Below, piece by piece: positions 24,417 to 32,832 of a stretch of 34,531 nucleotides of DNA. A program made the position numbers and the translations under genes. The stretch comes from Kocuria coralli (GTDB lineage Bacteria; Actinomycetota; Actinomycetes; Actinomycetales; Micrococcaceae): contig NZ_ML708632.1 in assembly GCF_008831305.1 (NCBI RefSeq), forward strand, positions 1 through 34,531, read 5' to 3'. The notes under the pieces are model-generated. The model saw only the letters and a program-made list of their open reading frames with translations, was not told where the DNA came from and did not search any database. Position 1 is the first letter of the stretch. Each line of letters begins with the position of its first letter.

Positions 24417-25031
24417 TTGCACCCGCAACCCGCCGCAGACCCGCCTTCCGGGGACTGCACGTTGCTCATCGAAATCCCCGGGATCCGCTGGGACGCTGCG
24501 GATGCGCATCGGGCGAGGCGGCGGGTGCCGGATCTCGAGGTCGACATCCTGACGGCTGTCTCGGCCGAGGAGACGTGGTTCTACATCCCGGATCAGAGCA
24601 CCCAAGAGCTCGACGACGCGCGGCAGGCGGGCGGATTGCTCGCGACGATGCTCGGTCTGGGCCCCGACGCGCTGCCCGAGTTCCGTTGCCGCCGCCTCAC
24701 AGGGCTCCTCAAGCTGGGAGACGCCTCCCACGGCAGGCAGCAGTCATGGCACTACACCTCGCAGACGGACGTTCCGGAGACCACCGAGGAGGAGTTCAAC
24801 CGGTGGTTCGACCGGGAACACCTGCCGCAGCTCGCGGGCCTCGGGGGCACCGTGCACGCGGCGCGCTACCGCACCGACGGGTCGCCCCGTTATCTCGCCT
24901 GCTACGACCTGACCGCTCGCGAGGTCCAGGGCAGCCCCGAGTGGCGCGCTGCGATCGAGAGCCCCTGGCGCGATCGGATGCATCACCAGTTCATCGGTCC
25001 CCGGCGCCTGATGCTCCGGCGGCTGCACTAG
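24417..25031 (+). CDS. Small protein with an EthD/dimeric alpha-beta-barrel-like half
   Basis: 204 residues; no firm family assignment. The C-terminal half (EEFNRWFDREHLPQLAGLGG, then ARYRTDGSPRYLACYDLT and ESPWRDRM) looks like a ferredoxin-like dimeric alpha/beta barrel of the EthD or DUF4286-like type, with the usual W-x-x-x-EH-Pro pattern. The N-terminal half (CTLLIEIPGIRWD onward) may be a second, diverged copy. Function is unknown; such folds include monooxygenases and small-molecule decarboxylases or isomerases. TTG 24417 is chosen because CAAGGAG lies directly upstream; the open frame back to 24282 would overlap the acetyltransferase. Confidence 0.6.
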   Translation: MHPQPAADPPSGDCTLLIEIPGIRWDAADAHRARRRVPDLEVDILTAVSAEETWFYIPDQSTQELDDARQAGGLLATMLGLGPDALPEFRCRRLTGLLKLGDASHGRQQSWHYTSQTDVPETTEEEFNRWFDREHLPQLAGLGGTVHAARYRTDGSPRYLACYDLTAREVQGSPEWRAAIESPWRDRMHHQFIGPRRLMLRRLH

Positions 25032-25098
25032 GGCCGGGGACTTCGAGTGGCACTGAGAGGGTCTCCTTCAGCGTGGCAACCCGATCTATCGTGGCCGC

Positions 25099-25995
25099 AT
25101 GGACAATCGAGCAGAGGTGCGGGAGTTCCTCTCTTCAAGGCGCGCCCGCTTGAGCCCGGCGCAGGTGAGCCTGCCTGCGGGCACGAACAGGCGGGTCGAG
25201 GGCTTGCGCCGCAGCGAAGTCGCCACCCTGGCGGGAGTGAGCGTCGAGTACTACACCCGGATCGAGCGCGGTGCGATCTCCGGCGCCTCCCCTGAGGTGC
25301 TGGACGCGATTGCGAAAGCGCTGCTGCTCGACGACGCCGAGCGCGCGCACCTGTTCGACCTGGCCCATGCGGCCAGCCCCGTCGCCCGACCGGTACGCCG
25401 GCGCAGCTCGACGTGCTGGACCCCGCACGCCAGCCTCCAGTGGATGCTCGACGGCTTCACGGCCGGGCCGGCGTTCGTGCGGAACGGGCGGATGGACCTG
25501 CTGGCCGTCAACCGCCTGGCACGAGCGTTCTACCGGGACGTCTACGACATGCCAGGACAGCCGCCCAACCTCGCTCGATTCACCTTCCTGGACGAGCGGG
25601 CCTATACGTTCTATCCCGACTGGGAGAAGTTCGCCGAGGTGACCGTGGCGATCCTGCGCACCGAGGCGGGCCGCGACCCGCACAACAAGGAGCTCCACGA
25701 CCTCATCGGCGAACTCGGCACCAGGAGCGGCGAGTTCCGGACCCGCTGGGGCCGGCACAATGTGCGCCATCACGGCACCGGATCGAAGACGTTCAACCAT
25801 CCCGTTGTGGGCGAGATGACCCTCGCCTACGAGGGCATGGCGCTCGAAGCCGAGCCCGGCCTCACACTGACTTTCTACACGGCGGAGCCGGCCTCCCCGG
25901 CGGAGGAGCGGATGAGGCTGCTCGCATCCTGGTCCGCGAGCGAGTACGGCGAAGCCGGAGCCGCGGCGAACGACGTGGCCGAGGAGAGGCGGTAG
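25099..25995 (+). CDS. XRE-family regulator with MmyB-like ligand-binding domain
   Basis: 298 residues. The N-terminal helix-turn-helix runs RREVATLAG-like from GLRRSEVATLAGVSVEYY to TRIERG, and the C-terminal part has the MmyB-type region (GPAFVRNGRMDLLAVNRLAR, ELHDLIGELGTRSGEFRTRW, TFNHPVVGEMTLAYEG). Actinobacteria have many such regulators, often beside a short-chain or zinc dehydrogenase they control; here the convergent neighbour is a zinc alcohol dehydrogenase. No ribosome-binding site is seen before the ATG; TATCGT ends six bases upstream, so a leaderless mRNA is possible. Confidence 0.93.
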   Translation: MDNRAEVREFLSSRRARLSPAQVSLPAGTNRRVEGLRRSEVATLAGVSVEYYTRIERGAISGASPEVLDAIAKALLLDDAERAHLFDLAHAASPVARPVRRRSSTCWTPHASLQWMLDGFTAGPAFVRNGRMDLLAVNRLARAFYRDVYDMPGQPPNLARFTFLDERAYTFYPDWEKFAEVTVAILRTEAGRDPHNKELHDLIGELGTRSGEFRTRWGRHNVRHHGTGSKTFNHPVVGEMTLAYEGMALEAEPGLTLTFYTAEPASPAEERMRLLASWSASEYGEAGAAANDVAEERR

Positions 25996-26021
25996 CGCCG
26001 TCGTCGTGCCCGACGACGGCG
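25996..26021. terminator. Bidirectional hairpin between the XRE and alcohol dehydrogenase genes
   Basis: CGCCGTCGTCG (25996-26006) pairs perfectly with CGACGACGGCG (26011-26021) around a four-base loop. It starts at the XRE stop and ends 20 bases before the dehydrogenase stop, so it can serve both convergent genes. Confidence 0.8.
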
Positions 26022-26041
26022 GCCTCAGCCCCGCCGGCCCC

Positions 26042-27082
26042 TCACAGGGTGTGGGTGTCGATGACGAAGCGGTAGCGCACGTCCGCTGAGAGCACGCGCT
26101 CCCAGGCGTCGTTGATGCCGTCGGCGGCGACCAGTTCCGTCTCGGGGTGGATGCCGTGCTCGGCGCAGAAATCGAGCATCTCCTGGATCTCCGCGATGCC
26201 GCCCGTGGTGGATCCCGAGAGCGAGCGACGGCGGGGAACGAGCGAGAACGCGGGCACGGAGAACGGCTCCGAGGGGGCGCCCACGTTCACCAGCGTCCCG
26301 TCGACGTCGAGCAGGCCCAGGTACGCGGCGATGTCGAGACCCGCGGAGACGGTGTTCACGATCAGGTCGAGGCTGTCGGTCAGTTCGGCCAGCGCGTCCG
26401 CGTCGGTGGTGTCGAAGTAGCGGGTCGCGCCGAAAGCCAGGGCGTCGTCCTTCTTCTTGGTGCCGCGCGAGAGCACGGTCACCTCGGCCCCCAGTGCGAC
26501 GGCGAGCTTGACGCCCATATGCCCGAGTCCGCCCATGCCGATGATCGCGACCCTCTTGCCGGGGCCGGCGTTCCAGTGCCGCAGCGGCGAGTAGGTGGTG
26601 ATGCCCGCGCACAGCAGCGGCGCGGCCCTCGCGGGGTCGAGGCCCGCGGGGATGTTCAGCACGAAGTCCTCGTTCGTGACGACGGCCTGGGAGTACCCGC
26701 CCTGGGTGATCGTGCCGTCCACGTCGACGCCGTTGTAGGTCTGGATATTGCCGTTGAGGCAGTACTGGTCGTGGCCCTGCTCGCACTGCGCGCAGCTACG
26801 GCACGAGTTCGACTGGCAGCCCACGCCCACGGTGTCGCCGACCTGGTGCTTGGTCACCTCGCTGCCAACCTCGGTCACGCGCCCGACGATCTCGTGGCCG
26901 ACGACCTGCGGGTAGGCGATCGGGCCCCAGTCACCACGGATGGTGTGGATGTCCGAATGGCAGATGCCGGCGTAGTCGATGTCGATCAGCACATCGTGCG
27001 GCCCGACGTCGCGGCGCTCGACGGTCATGGGCTCCAACGGCGCGGTGGCACTGGTGGCTCCGTAGGCTTTGACAGTTCGCAT
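26042..27082 (-). CDS. Zinc-dependent NAD(P) alcohol dehydrogenase (YahK/cinnamyl-alcohol-dehydrogenase type)
   Basis: 346 residues of the medium-chain dehydrogenase family. The catalytic zinc ligands are in [10 protein letters not shown] (Cys) and VVGHEIVG (His-Glu), and the structural zinc is bound by four Cys in [18 protein letters not shown]. The cofactor motif is [13 protein letters not shown], typical of YahK/CAD enzymes that use NADPH to reduce aldehydes. It is cytoplasmic and likely detoxifies or interconverts a range of aldehydes and alcohols. ATG 27082 has AAGGAG nine bases upstream and begins at the usual family start; the frame opens 12 codons earlier without need. Confidence 0.93.
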   Translation of the reverse strand: MRTVKAYGATSATAPLEPMTVERRDVGPHDVLIDIDYAGICHSDIHTIRGDWGPIAYPQVVGHEIVGRVTEVGSEVTKHQVGDTVGVGCQSNSCRSCAQCEQGHDQYCLNGNIQTYNGVDVDGTITQGGYSQAVVTNEDFVLNIPAGLDPARAAPLLCAGITTYSPLRHWNAGPGKRVAIIGMGGLGHMGVKLAVALGAEVTVLSRGTKKKDDALAFGATRYFDTTDADALAELTDSLDLIVNTVSAGLDIAAYLGLLDVDGTLVNVGAPSEPFSVPAFSLVPRRRSLSGSTTGGIAEIQEMLDFCAEHGIHPETELVAADGINDAWERVLSADVRYRFVIDTHTL

Positions 27083-27516
27083 CAGCGGATACTCCTTCGG
27101 CAGTGGGACCTGAGGCAATGTTCCCAGTGAACACTACGGCTGGACGCCGAGGGAGGCCCCGCCGATGGGGGTACTAGGAGTGCCTGCCTGGGCTGCCTTG
27201 GGCGGCCGGGGCCATCCTGGGCCGGAGACGCCCTCTCGGGGTCGTCCTGGGCCGACCGGTCGTTTTGCTCGCCCATCAGCTTTGATGCGCACTCAGATCG
27301 GCCGATCGCCCGGCAACGGCACTCAGAATGACCACTCGACCCGGCACCACGGCAGGGCGAGGGATTCTGCGGTAGATGGATTCCACGGCAGACTTGAACC
27401 CATGGTGCACACGCCGAGATTCATGCAGTCCACGGACGACGACGGCGCAGGGCGCCCGCTCGACGGCGCTCGGCGAGTGGCCGAGGACCTCGTTCCCGCC
27501 GGCGACGGGCGCTGAG
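27083..27516. other. 434-base intergenic region with one dyad
   Basis: This gap separates the alcohol dehydrogenase from the divergent AlkC-like gene and holds both promoters. The only clear structure is TGTTC-5-GAACA (27119-27133), 37 bases before the dehydrogenase start, a possible operator for its regulator. An open frame covers 27165-27515 but its residues look like untranslated GC-rich DNA and it has no ribosome-binding site. I see no RNA gene or mobile element. Confidence 0.5.
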
Positions 27517-28647
27517 ATGGCCGACTTCAAGGACGAGCTGTCGCCCGAACTCGTCGCCCGTCTCGGCCATGACATCGCGAGCGTCTCGGCGTCGTTCGAC
27601 CGGGCGACGTTCGAGCAGTTCGCGGCCACCGGCCTCGGCGAGCTCGAGCTGAAAGCCCGTAGCGACTGGATCGCCCGCGCCCTGACGGCCACGATGCCGC
27701 CGTCCGCCGAGGAGGCCGACCGGGTCATCCGCGCCGCCCTGGACGCCGGGGGCTTCCAGGGGTGGGCTTCCATGCCCGTCAACGCGTACGTCGCCTCGGC
27801 CATGCTGGACCGTCCCGACGTCGCGCTCCCGCTCCTGGCCGCGCTCACTCCCCGCTACACCGCCGAGTTCGCGATCCGGCCCTTCCTCGAATCCCACCCC
27901 GACCTCACGATGGACCATCTCCGGTCGTGGACCACCGACCCGGACGAGCATGTCCGCCGGCTCGTCTCGGAGGGCACCCGGCCGCGGCTGCCCTGGGGGC
28001 AACGGCTCTCTCGCTTCATCGCCGACCCCTCCCCCACGCTGGAACTCCTGGACGCCCTGGTCGACGACGAGTCCCTCTACGTACGCCGATCCGTGGCGAA
28101 CCACCTCAACGACATCAGCAAGGACCACCCCGACGTCGCCCTGGAGACCGCCCGCCGGTGGTCGGACAGCACCACGCGGGGCGACTTCGTGGTGCGCCAC
28201 AGCCTCCGGACCCTCGTGAAACGAGGAGACCCGGCCGCTCTCGCCCTCCTCGGATTCGACTACGACGCCCCGATCGAGATCACCGACTTCTCCTGCTCAC
28301 CGTCCACCGTCCCCATCGGGGACGCGGTCGCCCTCACCTTCACGCTGCGCGCCGCCGCCCCGGTGAAAGCGGCGATCGACTACCTGGTCCACTACCAGGG
28401 GGTTCGCGGACCCAAGGCGGGCAAGGTGTTCAAACTGACCGTCCGGGATCTCCCCGCGGATCAGCCGGTCCGCTTCTCCCGCCAGCACCGGTTCGCCCAC
28501 GTCTCGATCCGCAAGATCCACCCCGGTCCGCACCGTATCGAGGTCCAGGTCAACGGACGCATCCTTGGCGCAGCCGAGGTCGACGTCGTCGTCCCGCCGT
28601 CAACCAGCCCAGAGCCGTCAACCAGCCCGGAATCGAGGCCCCGATGA
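27517..28647 (+). CDS. AlkC/AlkD-type DNA alkylation repair protein with C-terminal Ig-like domain
   Basis: 376 residues. The first 245 or so are HEAT-like helical repeats of the AlkC/AlkD glycosylase family; the block LYVRRSVANHLNDISKDHPD is the family's most conserved segment. From about residue 248 (IEITDFSCSPSTVPIGDAVA) to 360 follows a beta-rich Ig-like domain, as known in one branch of AlkC. AlkC removes N3-methyladenine and 3-methylcytosine from DNA. The tail carries a tandem PSTSPE repeat. ATG 27517 lacks a clear ribosome-binding site but directly precedes the conserved part; earlier starts add 47 unconserved residues. Its stop overlaps the DJ-1-like start (ATGA). Confidence 0.85.
   Translation: MADFKDELSPELVARLGHDIASVSASFDRATFEQFAATGLGELELKARSDWIARALTATMPPSAEEADRVIRAALDAGGFQGWASMPVNAYVASAMLDRPDVALPLLAALTPRYTAEFAIRPFLESHPDLTMDHLRSWTTDPDEHVRRLVSEGTRPRLPWGQRLSRFIADPSPTLELLDALVDDESLYVRRSVANHLNDISKDHPDVALETARRWSDSTTRGDFVVRHSLRTLVKRGDPAALALLGFDYDAPIEITDFSCSPSTVPIGDAVALTFTLRAAAPVKAAIDYLVHYQGVRGPKAGKVFKLTVRDLPADQPVRFSRQHRFAHVSIRKIHPGPHRIEVQVNGRILGAAEVDVVVPPSTSPEPSTSPESRPR
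28597..28632 (+). repeat. Tandem 18-bp repeat at the 3' end of the AlkC-like gene
   Basis: Two 18-base units (28597-28614 and 28615-28632), differing in three bases, each encode PSTSPE just before the last residues. Probably a slippage-born, disordered tail. Confidence 0.7.
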
Positions 28648-29330
28648 GCAAGCGCATCCTGACAGTCGTCACGAACGTCGACCACTACGACGCCGACCCC
28701 GCGCACCCGACCGGCCTGTGGCTGTCCGAGCTGACGCATGCCTACGACGTCTTCGCCGGACGGGGTTTCCAGCAGACCCTGGTCAGCCCGGCCGGAGGGA
28801 AATCGCCGCTCGAGCCCCGTTCGCTGAAGTTCCCCAACTACGACAGGTCCGCCAAGGCCTGGCACGGAGACCCCGCGCGAATGGCACTGTTGGAAGACAC
28901 GGCCGCCCCGGACCAGATCGACCCGGCGGACTACGACGCGATCTACTTCACCGGCGGTCATGCCGTGATGTTCGACTTCCCCGGCAGCGCGGGTCTGCAG
29001 CGGATCACGCGGGAGATCTTCGAACGCGGCGGCGTGGTGGGCGCGGTCTGCCACGGTTACTGCGGTCTGCTCGAGACCAAGCTCTCCGACGGCAGCCATC
29101 TGGTAGCCGGCCGCCGCCTCACCGGGTTCTCCTGGCGTGAGGAGGTGCTGGCCCGCGTCGACGGACTCGTGCCCTACAACGTCGAGAAGCGGATGAAGGA
29201 GCGCGCAGCGGACTACTCGAAGGCGCTGCTGCCGTTCGTGTCCAACACGGTCGTCGACGGCAGGCTCGTCACCGGCCAGAACCCCGGCTCGGCCAAGGAG
29301 ACCGCGGCCAAGCTCGCCGCTCTGCTCTGA
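28644..29330 (+). CDS. DJ-1/PfpI family protein (Hsp31-like)
   Basis: 228 residues with the class I glutamine-amidotransferase-like fold. The conserved Glu is in GLWLSEL (Glu29), and the nucleophile elbow is AVCHGYCG with Cys136 and His137; FTGGHAVMFDFP is also typical of the Hsp31/YDR533C group. These proteins act as glutathione-independent glyoxalases, protein deglycases or chaperones in stress. A second Cys (140) after the elbow is unusual. The start overlaps the upstream stop (28644-28647), so it is translated together with the AlkC-like repair protein. Confidence 0.9.
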   Translation: MSKRILTVVTNVDHYDADPAHPTGLWLSELTHAYDVFAGRGFQQTLVSPAGGKSPLEPRSLKFPNYDRSAKAWHGDPARMALLEDTAAPDQIDPADYDAIYFTGGHAVMFDFPGSAGLQRITREIFERGGVVGAVCHGYCGLLETKLSDGSHLVAGRRLTGFSWREEVLARVDGLVPYNVEKRMKERAADYSKALLPFVSNTVVDGRLVTGQNPGSAKETAAKLAALL

Positions 29331-29407
29331 TCGTCGCGGCGACCACGCGCAGATCCCGACCCGGTCTGATCCCATCCGATCCGACTCGATCCGAAAGGCA
29401 GGAACCC

Positions 29408-30331
29408 ATGCAGACCGTGCTCGGCTCAGGCGGCCAGATCGCCGAGGAACTCACCCGCGAACTGCGCCGGAACTTCACCGACGATATCCGCCTGGTGAGC
29501 AGGAACCCCCGCAAGGTCCACGAGGCCGATCAGCTCGTGCCCGCCGACCTCATGGACGCCGGGGCCACGGATAAGGCGGTGGCGGGCAGCGACGTCGTAT
29601 TCCTCACCGTGGGCCTGCCGATGGACTCCGTCATGTGGGAGCAGCGGTTCCCGGCCATGATGGCGAACACGATCGCAGCCTGCCGGAAGCACGGCAGCAA
29701 GCTCGTCTTCTTCGACAACACCTACATGTACCCGCAGACGTCGGTGCCGCAGACGGAGGACACGGCCTTCGAGCCCGCCGGACGCAAGGCGGCCGTCCGG
29801 GCGCAGATCGCGACGGCGCTGCTGGCCGAGATGGAAGCCGGCACGATCGAGGCGGTGATCTGCCGGGCCCCCGAGTTCTACGGCCCCGGCAAGACCCAGA
29901 GCCTGACCAACTCCGCCGTCTTCAACCGCATCGGGCAGGGCAAGCGGCCGATGGTGCCGCTGAACGCCCAGACCAGGCGCTCCCTGATCTGGACTCCGGA
30001 TGCCAGCCGCGCCATGGCGCTCATCGGCAACACACCCGACGCCTTCGGGCAGACCTGGCACCTCCCGATCGACCCGGACCGCCTCACCTACCGGGAGATG
30101 ATCGGCCTCGCCTCCCAGGTCACCGGGCGGAAGATCCCCTACGTCACGGTCCCCCGGTGGGCCTTCAAGGCCGGAGGACTGCTCAACCCGGCGGTCAAGG
30201 AGGCGGAGGAGCTGCTGCCGCGCTACCGGCAGGACAACATCTTCGACTCCGCGAAGTTCCAGACGCGATTCCCCCGCTTCCGGGTCACGAGCTATCGGGA
30301 GGGCATCGCGCAGATCCTCGAAGAGGGATAA
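29408..30331 (+). CDS. NAD(P)-binding epimerase/NmrA-like protein (atypical SDR)
   Basis: 307 residues. The protein begins directly with a Rossmann motif (VLGSGGQIAEEL), then LVSRNPRKV (after strand 2, typical of NADP binding), VFLTVGLPMDS, a FFDNTYMYPQ strand and ICRAPEFYGPGK. It belongs to the extended or atypical short-chain dehydrogenases; the usual Tyr-x-x-x-Lys is not obvious, so catalysis is uncertain. Substrate unknown. ATG 29408 has AGG-rich DNA (AAAGGCAGG) upstream. It follows the DJ-1-like gene by 77 bases with no clear hairpin between, so co-transcription is possible. Confidence 0.85.
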   Translation: MQTVLGSGGQIAEELTRELRRNFTDDIRLVSRNPRKVHEADQLVPADLMDAGATDKAVAGSDVVFLTVGLPMDSVMWEQRFPAMMANTIAACRKHGSKLVFFDNTYMYPQTSVPQTEDTAFEPAGRKAAVRAQIATALLAEMEAGTIEAVICRAPEFYGPGKTQSLTNSAVFNRIGQGKRPMVPLNAQTRRSLIWTPDASRAMALIGNTPDAFGQTWHLPIDPDRLTYREMIGLASQVTGRKIPYVTVPRWAFKAGGLLNPAVKEAEELLPRYRQDNIFDSAKFQTRFPRFRVTSYREGIAQILEEG

Positions 30332-30400
30332 CGGCCCCCGCTGAGGGCGGACTCGCTGTCCCCGGCGTCGTCTGTCATGACGGACCCCACCGAGACGCTG

Positions 30401-31804
30401 TTATGAGGCGAGGACCTCGCCGATGATGCGGGCGGCCTCCGGGAAGGAACCGGGGTCGGGTCCGGAGTAGTTCAGGCGCAGATACCGGCCGGCGGGTTCT
30501 GCGGGGAACCAGTCGTCCCCGGCAGCGACGACGACTCCACGGGCCTCGCAGTCCCGGGCCAGCTGTCCGAGATCGGTGGTGTCCGGCAACTGAACCCAGA
30601 GATTCAGGCCGCCGTGCGGCACGGAGTCGATGTGCGCGTCGGGGACATGCTCACGCAGGGCATCGACGAGGAGATCGCGACGGGCGGCGAGCTGGCTGCG
30701 GAGGGAACGAAGGTGTGTGCGCCAGGCGGGTTGGGTGACGACGTCGAGCGCCGCTTGCTGGAGCACGCCGCTGACGTACATCGACTGGGCCTGCGTGTCG
30801 GCGAGGATGCGCTCCCGGGCCGGGCCACGGGCGATGAGGCCGGCGACGCGGATCGATGGAGAGACGCTCTTGGTCAGCGATCGCAGGTAGACGACGTGCC
30901 CGCTGTCCTCGCGGGCGGCGACCGGCGTCGGAGCTGCGGTGATGCCGAAGTCATGAGCCCAGTCGTCCTCGATCAGGAAGGCCCCGTGCTCGCGGACGAT
31001 GTCGAGCACCCTCGTGGCGAGATCGGCGCTCCATCGGGCGCCGGAAGGGTTGGCGAAGTTCGGCTGGGCGTAGAAAGCGCGTGCGCCGGTTCGGGCGAAG
31101 GCCCGGTCGACGTCGTCGGGATCCGGGCCGTGCCGCCCGGAGGGGACCGGAACGAGCTGCACGCCGACCTGCCTGGCGGCTAGGATCGCGCCCCAGTAGC
31201 TGGGCGATTCGATCAGCAGCGGCCGTCCCGCTCCCACGAGCGTCCGGAACAGGGTGCTGAGGCCGCTCTGGCTCCCCGGGATGATCACCACGTCGCTCGC
31301 CACCGGCTGACTCGCGCCCGGTAGGGCGCCGGCACCGAGTTCTGCGGCGAACCAGGACTGCAGTTCCGGAAGCCCCGCAGCGGGCGGACGGGTGAGGGCG
31401 AGGTCGCTACGCGAGCTACGCGTGATGGCCGTTCGGACGAGCCGTTCGGGCAGCAGTTCCTTGTCGGGGTAGCCGGCGTGCAGCGCGATCACGTCGTTGG
31501 GTGCCGTACGCATCGCGGCCGTCACGGGCGGGAGGTGGTGCCGGGGAGCGCCGAGCGCAGCGGTCTGCCATCCGTAGTCGTGGGGCCGGGGCACGCGCAC
31601 CTTGCGAACGAACGTTCCCACGCCCGGCCGCGACTCGATGACCCCCTGCCCGATGAGGGTCCGGAGCGCCTTCTGCACGGTCACCGGGCTCACCCCGTAT
31701 TCGGTGACCAAGGACCGCGTTGACGGCAGCTGCGCACCGGCCGGTGCAGTGGTGATCCATTCGCGAAGGGCCGTCACGATCCGATCACTGCTACTATTTG
31801 ACAT
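30401..31804 (-). CDS. MocR-family regulator (GntR wing helix fused to PLP aminotransferase-like domain)
   Basis: 467 residues. The N-terminal GntR winged helix has LPSTRSLVTEYGVSPVTVQK and PGVGTFV; the rest is a fold-type I aminotransferase with the PLP-binding Lys312 in RSLTKSVSP, preceded by IIPGSQSGLSTLFRTL, FYAQPNFANPSG and LIEDDWAHDFG. MocR proteins regulate vitamin B6, amino-acid or transport genes and usually do not transaminate. ATG 31804 gives a normal N-terminus; there is no ribosome-binding site. The divergent EamA-type exporter begins on the same CATG, so it is the likely target. Confidence 0.92.
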   Translation of the reverse strand: MSNSSSDRIVTALREWITTAPAGAQLPSTRSLVTEYGVSPVTVQKALRTLIGQGVIESRPGVGTFVRKVRVPRPHDYGWQTAALGAPRHHLPPVTAAMRTAPNDVIALHAGYPDKELLPERLVRTAITRSSRSDLALTRPPAAGLPELQSWFAAELGAGALPGASQPVASDVVIIPGSQSGLSTLFRTLVGAGRPLLIESPSYWGAILAARQVGVQLVPVPSGRHGPDPDDVDRAFARTGARAFYAQPNFANPSGARWSADLATRVLDIVREHGAFLIEDDWAHDFGITAAPTPVAAREDSGHVVYLRSLTKSVSPSIRVAGLIARGPARERILADTQAQSMYVSGVLQQAALDVVTQPAWRTHLRSLRSQLAARRDLLVDALREHVPDAHIDSVPHGGLNLWVQLPDTTDLGQLARDCEARGVVVAAGDDWFPAEPAGRYLRLNYSGPDPGSFPEAARIIGEVLAS

Positions 31805-31818
31805 GAATATAAATAGTA
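31792..31818. promoter_or_regulatory. Shared, back-to-back leaderless promoter region of MocR and EamA genes
   Basis: TACTATTT (31792-31799) and AAATAGTA (31811-31818) form a perfect inverted repeat. Each arm contains TACTAT in -10 position: on the plus strand 31792-31797, five bases before ATG 31803; on the minus strand 31818-31813, eight bases before ATG 31804. Both start codons lie in CATG (31802-31805). Neither gene has a Shine-Dalgarno, so both mRNAs are probably leaderless. Confidence 0.6.
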
Positions 31819-32735
31819 CCGCTACTCTCCATAGAGCACCACCGCTACCGGAATCGCATGCAGGACTGTGGTGGGGGCTGCTCGGAGTCACGGCCTTTTC
31901 GTTCACCGTGCCCTTCACCCGCGTCGCGGTCGAGAACGGGCACATGTCGGCGCTGTTCGTCGGCTCCGGCCGCGCGGTCGTCGCTGCGCTGCTCGCCGGC
32001 ACTGCGCTCTTTCTCACCCGCCAGAAGCTCCCCCGCGGGAGACAGTGGCTGCAGGTCGCCGTCGTCGCGGGTGGAGCAGTGGTCGGCTTCCCACTGCTCA
32101 CCTCGTTCGCGCTGACGACCGCCCCTGCAAGCCATGGAGCCGTGGTGATCGCGCTGCTGCCCGCGGCGACAGCGGTGATCGCCGTTCTGCGTACGGGTGA
32201 GCACCCGGCCCTCTCGTTCTGGATCGCTGCCGCGTTCGGCGCCGTTGCGGCGGTGGTGTTCGCCGTGGTCCAAGGCGGCGGCCTCGGCGGGCTGCATGTC
32301 TCGGACCTGCTGTTATTCGCTGCGGTGATCGTCTGCGCGATCGGCTATGCCGAAGGCGGGCTCCTGTCCCGGTCGCTGGGGTCATGGCAGACGATTTCGT
32401 GGGCGCTCGTGCTCGCCTCGCCGCTGATGATCCTCCTGACCGGCATCGCCGTCGCGCGGCAGCCGCCCACGGGAGCACCGGCCGAATGGGGCGCGTTCGC
32501 CTACCTCGCGGCCGTGAGCATGTTCCTGGGGTTCTTCGCCTGGTATCGAGGGCTCGCGATCGGCCCTATGGCGCAGGTGAGCCAGGTCCAGCTCGCTCAG
32601 CCGGTCATGAGCATCCTCTGGGCGGGACTGCTGCTGGGTGAGCGCATCGGCTGGCAGACCGTCGTCGGCGGTGTCGCCGTGATCGGATGCGCGCTGCTCG
32701 CCGTGCGCGCCCGCAATCGTGGAAGTCGGGATTGA
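31803..32735 (+). CDS. EamA/DMT-family transporter
   Basis: 310 residues with about ten hydrophobic helices in two EamA halves; the second half has SMFLGFFAWYRGLAIGP and VQLAQPVMSILWAGLLLGE, the typical motifs of drug/metabolite transporters. Such proteins export metabolites or amino acids, or act in uptake; the substrate is unknown. ATG 31803 is chosen because it sits at the divergent promoter; the frame extends to 31602 inside the MocR gene. A MocR-EamA divergent pair is common in bacteria, which supports regulation by the neighbour. Confidence 0.9.
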   Translation: MNINSTATLHRAPPLPESHAGLWWGLLGVTAFSFTVPFTRVAVENGHMSALFVGSGRAVVAALLAGTALFLTRQKLPRGRQWLQVAVVAGGAVVGFPLLTSFALTTAPASHGAVVIALLPAATAVIAVLRTGEHPALSFWIAAAFGAVAAVVFAVVQGGGLGGLHVSDLLLFAAVIVCAIGYAEGGLLSRSLGSWQTISWALVLASPLMILLTGIAVARQPPTGAPAEWGAFAYLAAVSMFLGFFAWYRGLAIGPMAQVSQVQLAQPVMSILWAGLLLGERIGWQTVVGGVAVIGCALLAVRARNRGSRD

Positions 32736-32784
32736 TCTATGAGGCATACGATCTCGGCTCGGTCCCCACTTCCCCTGCATAGGC

Positions 32785-32816
32785 TTGACCTTGCCCCTGA
32801 GGTCAGGGTCTACGTT
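32785..32816 (+). promoter_or_regulatory. MerR-type promoter with overlong spacer
   Basis: TTGACC (32785-32790) and TACGTT (32811-32816) are 20 bp apart (19 if CTACGT is used), longer than normal, as MerR activators need. The spacer region holds an imperfect dyad: ACCTTGCCC (32788-32796) and GGTCAGGGT (32801-32809), 7 of 9 pairs. The downstream gene encodes a MerR regulator, so autoregulation is likely. Confidence 0.65.
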
Positions 32817-32832
32817 CTTGGCGGGAGGCATG

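Noticed and set aside
27165-27515. 116-residue frame before the AlkC-like gene
   Set aside because: No ribosome-binding site or domain. Its stop is next to the AlkC start, so a short leader peptide from ATG 27402 was considered, but nothing supports translation.
30361-30400. Near palindrome around TCATGA between the epimerase-like and MocR genes as a terminator
   Set aside because: Short, imperfect and without a stable GC stem; not better than chance in this DNA.
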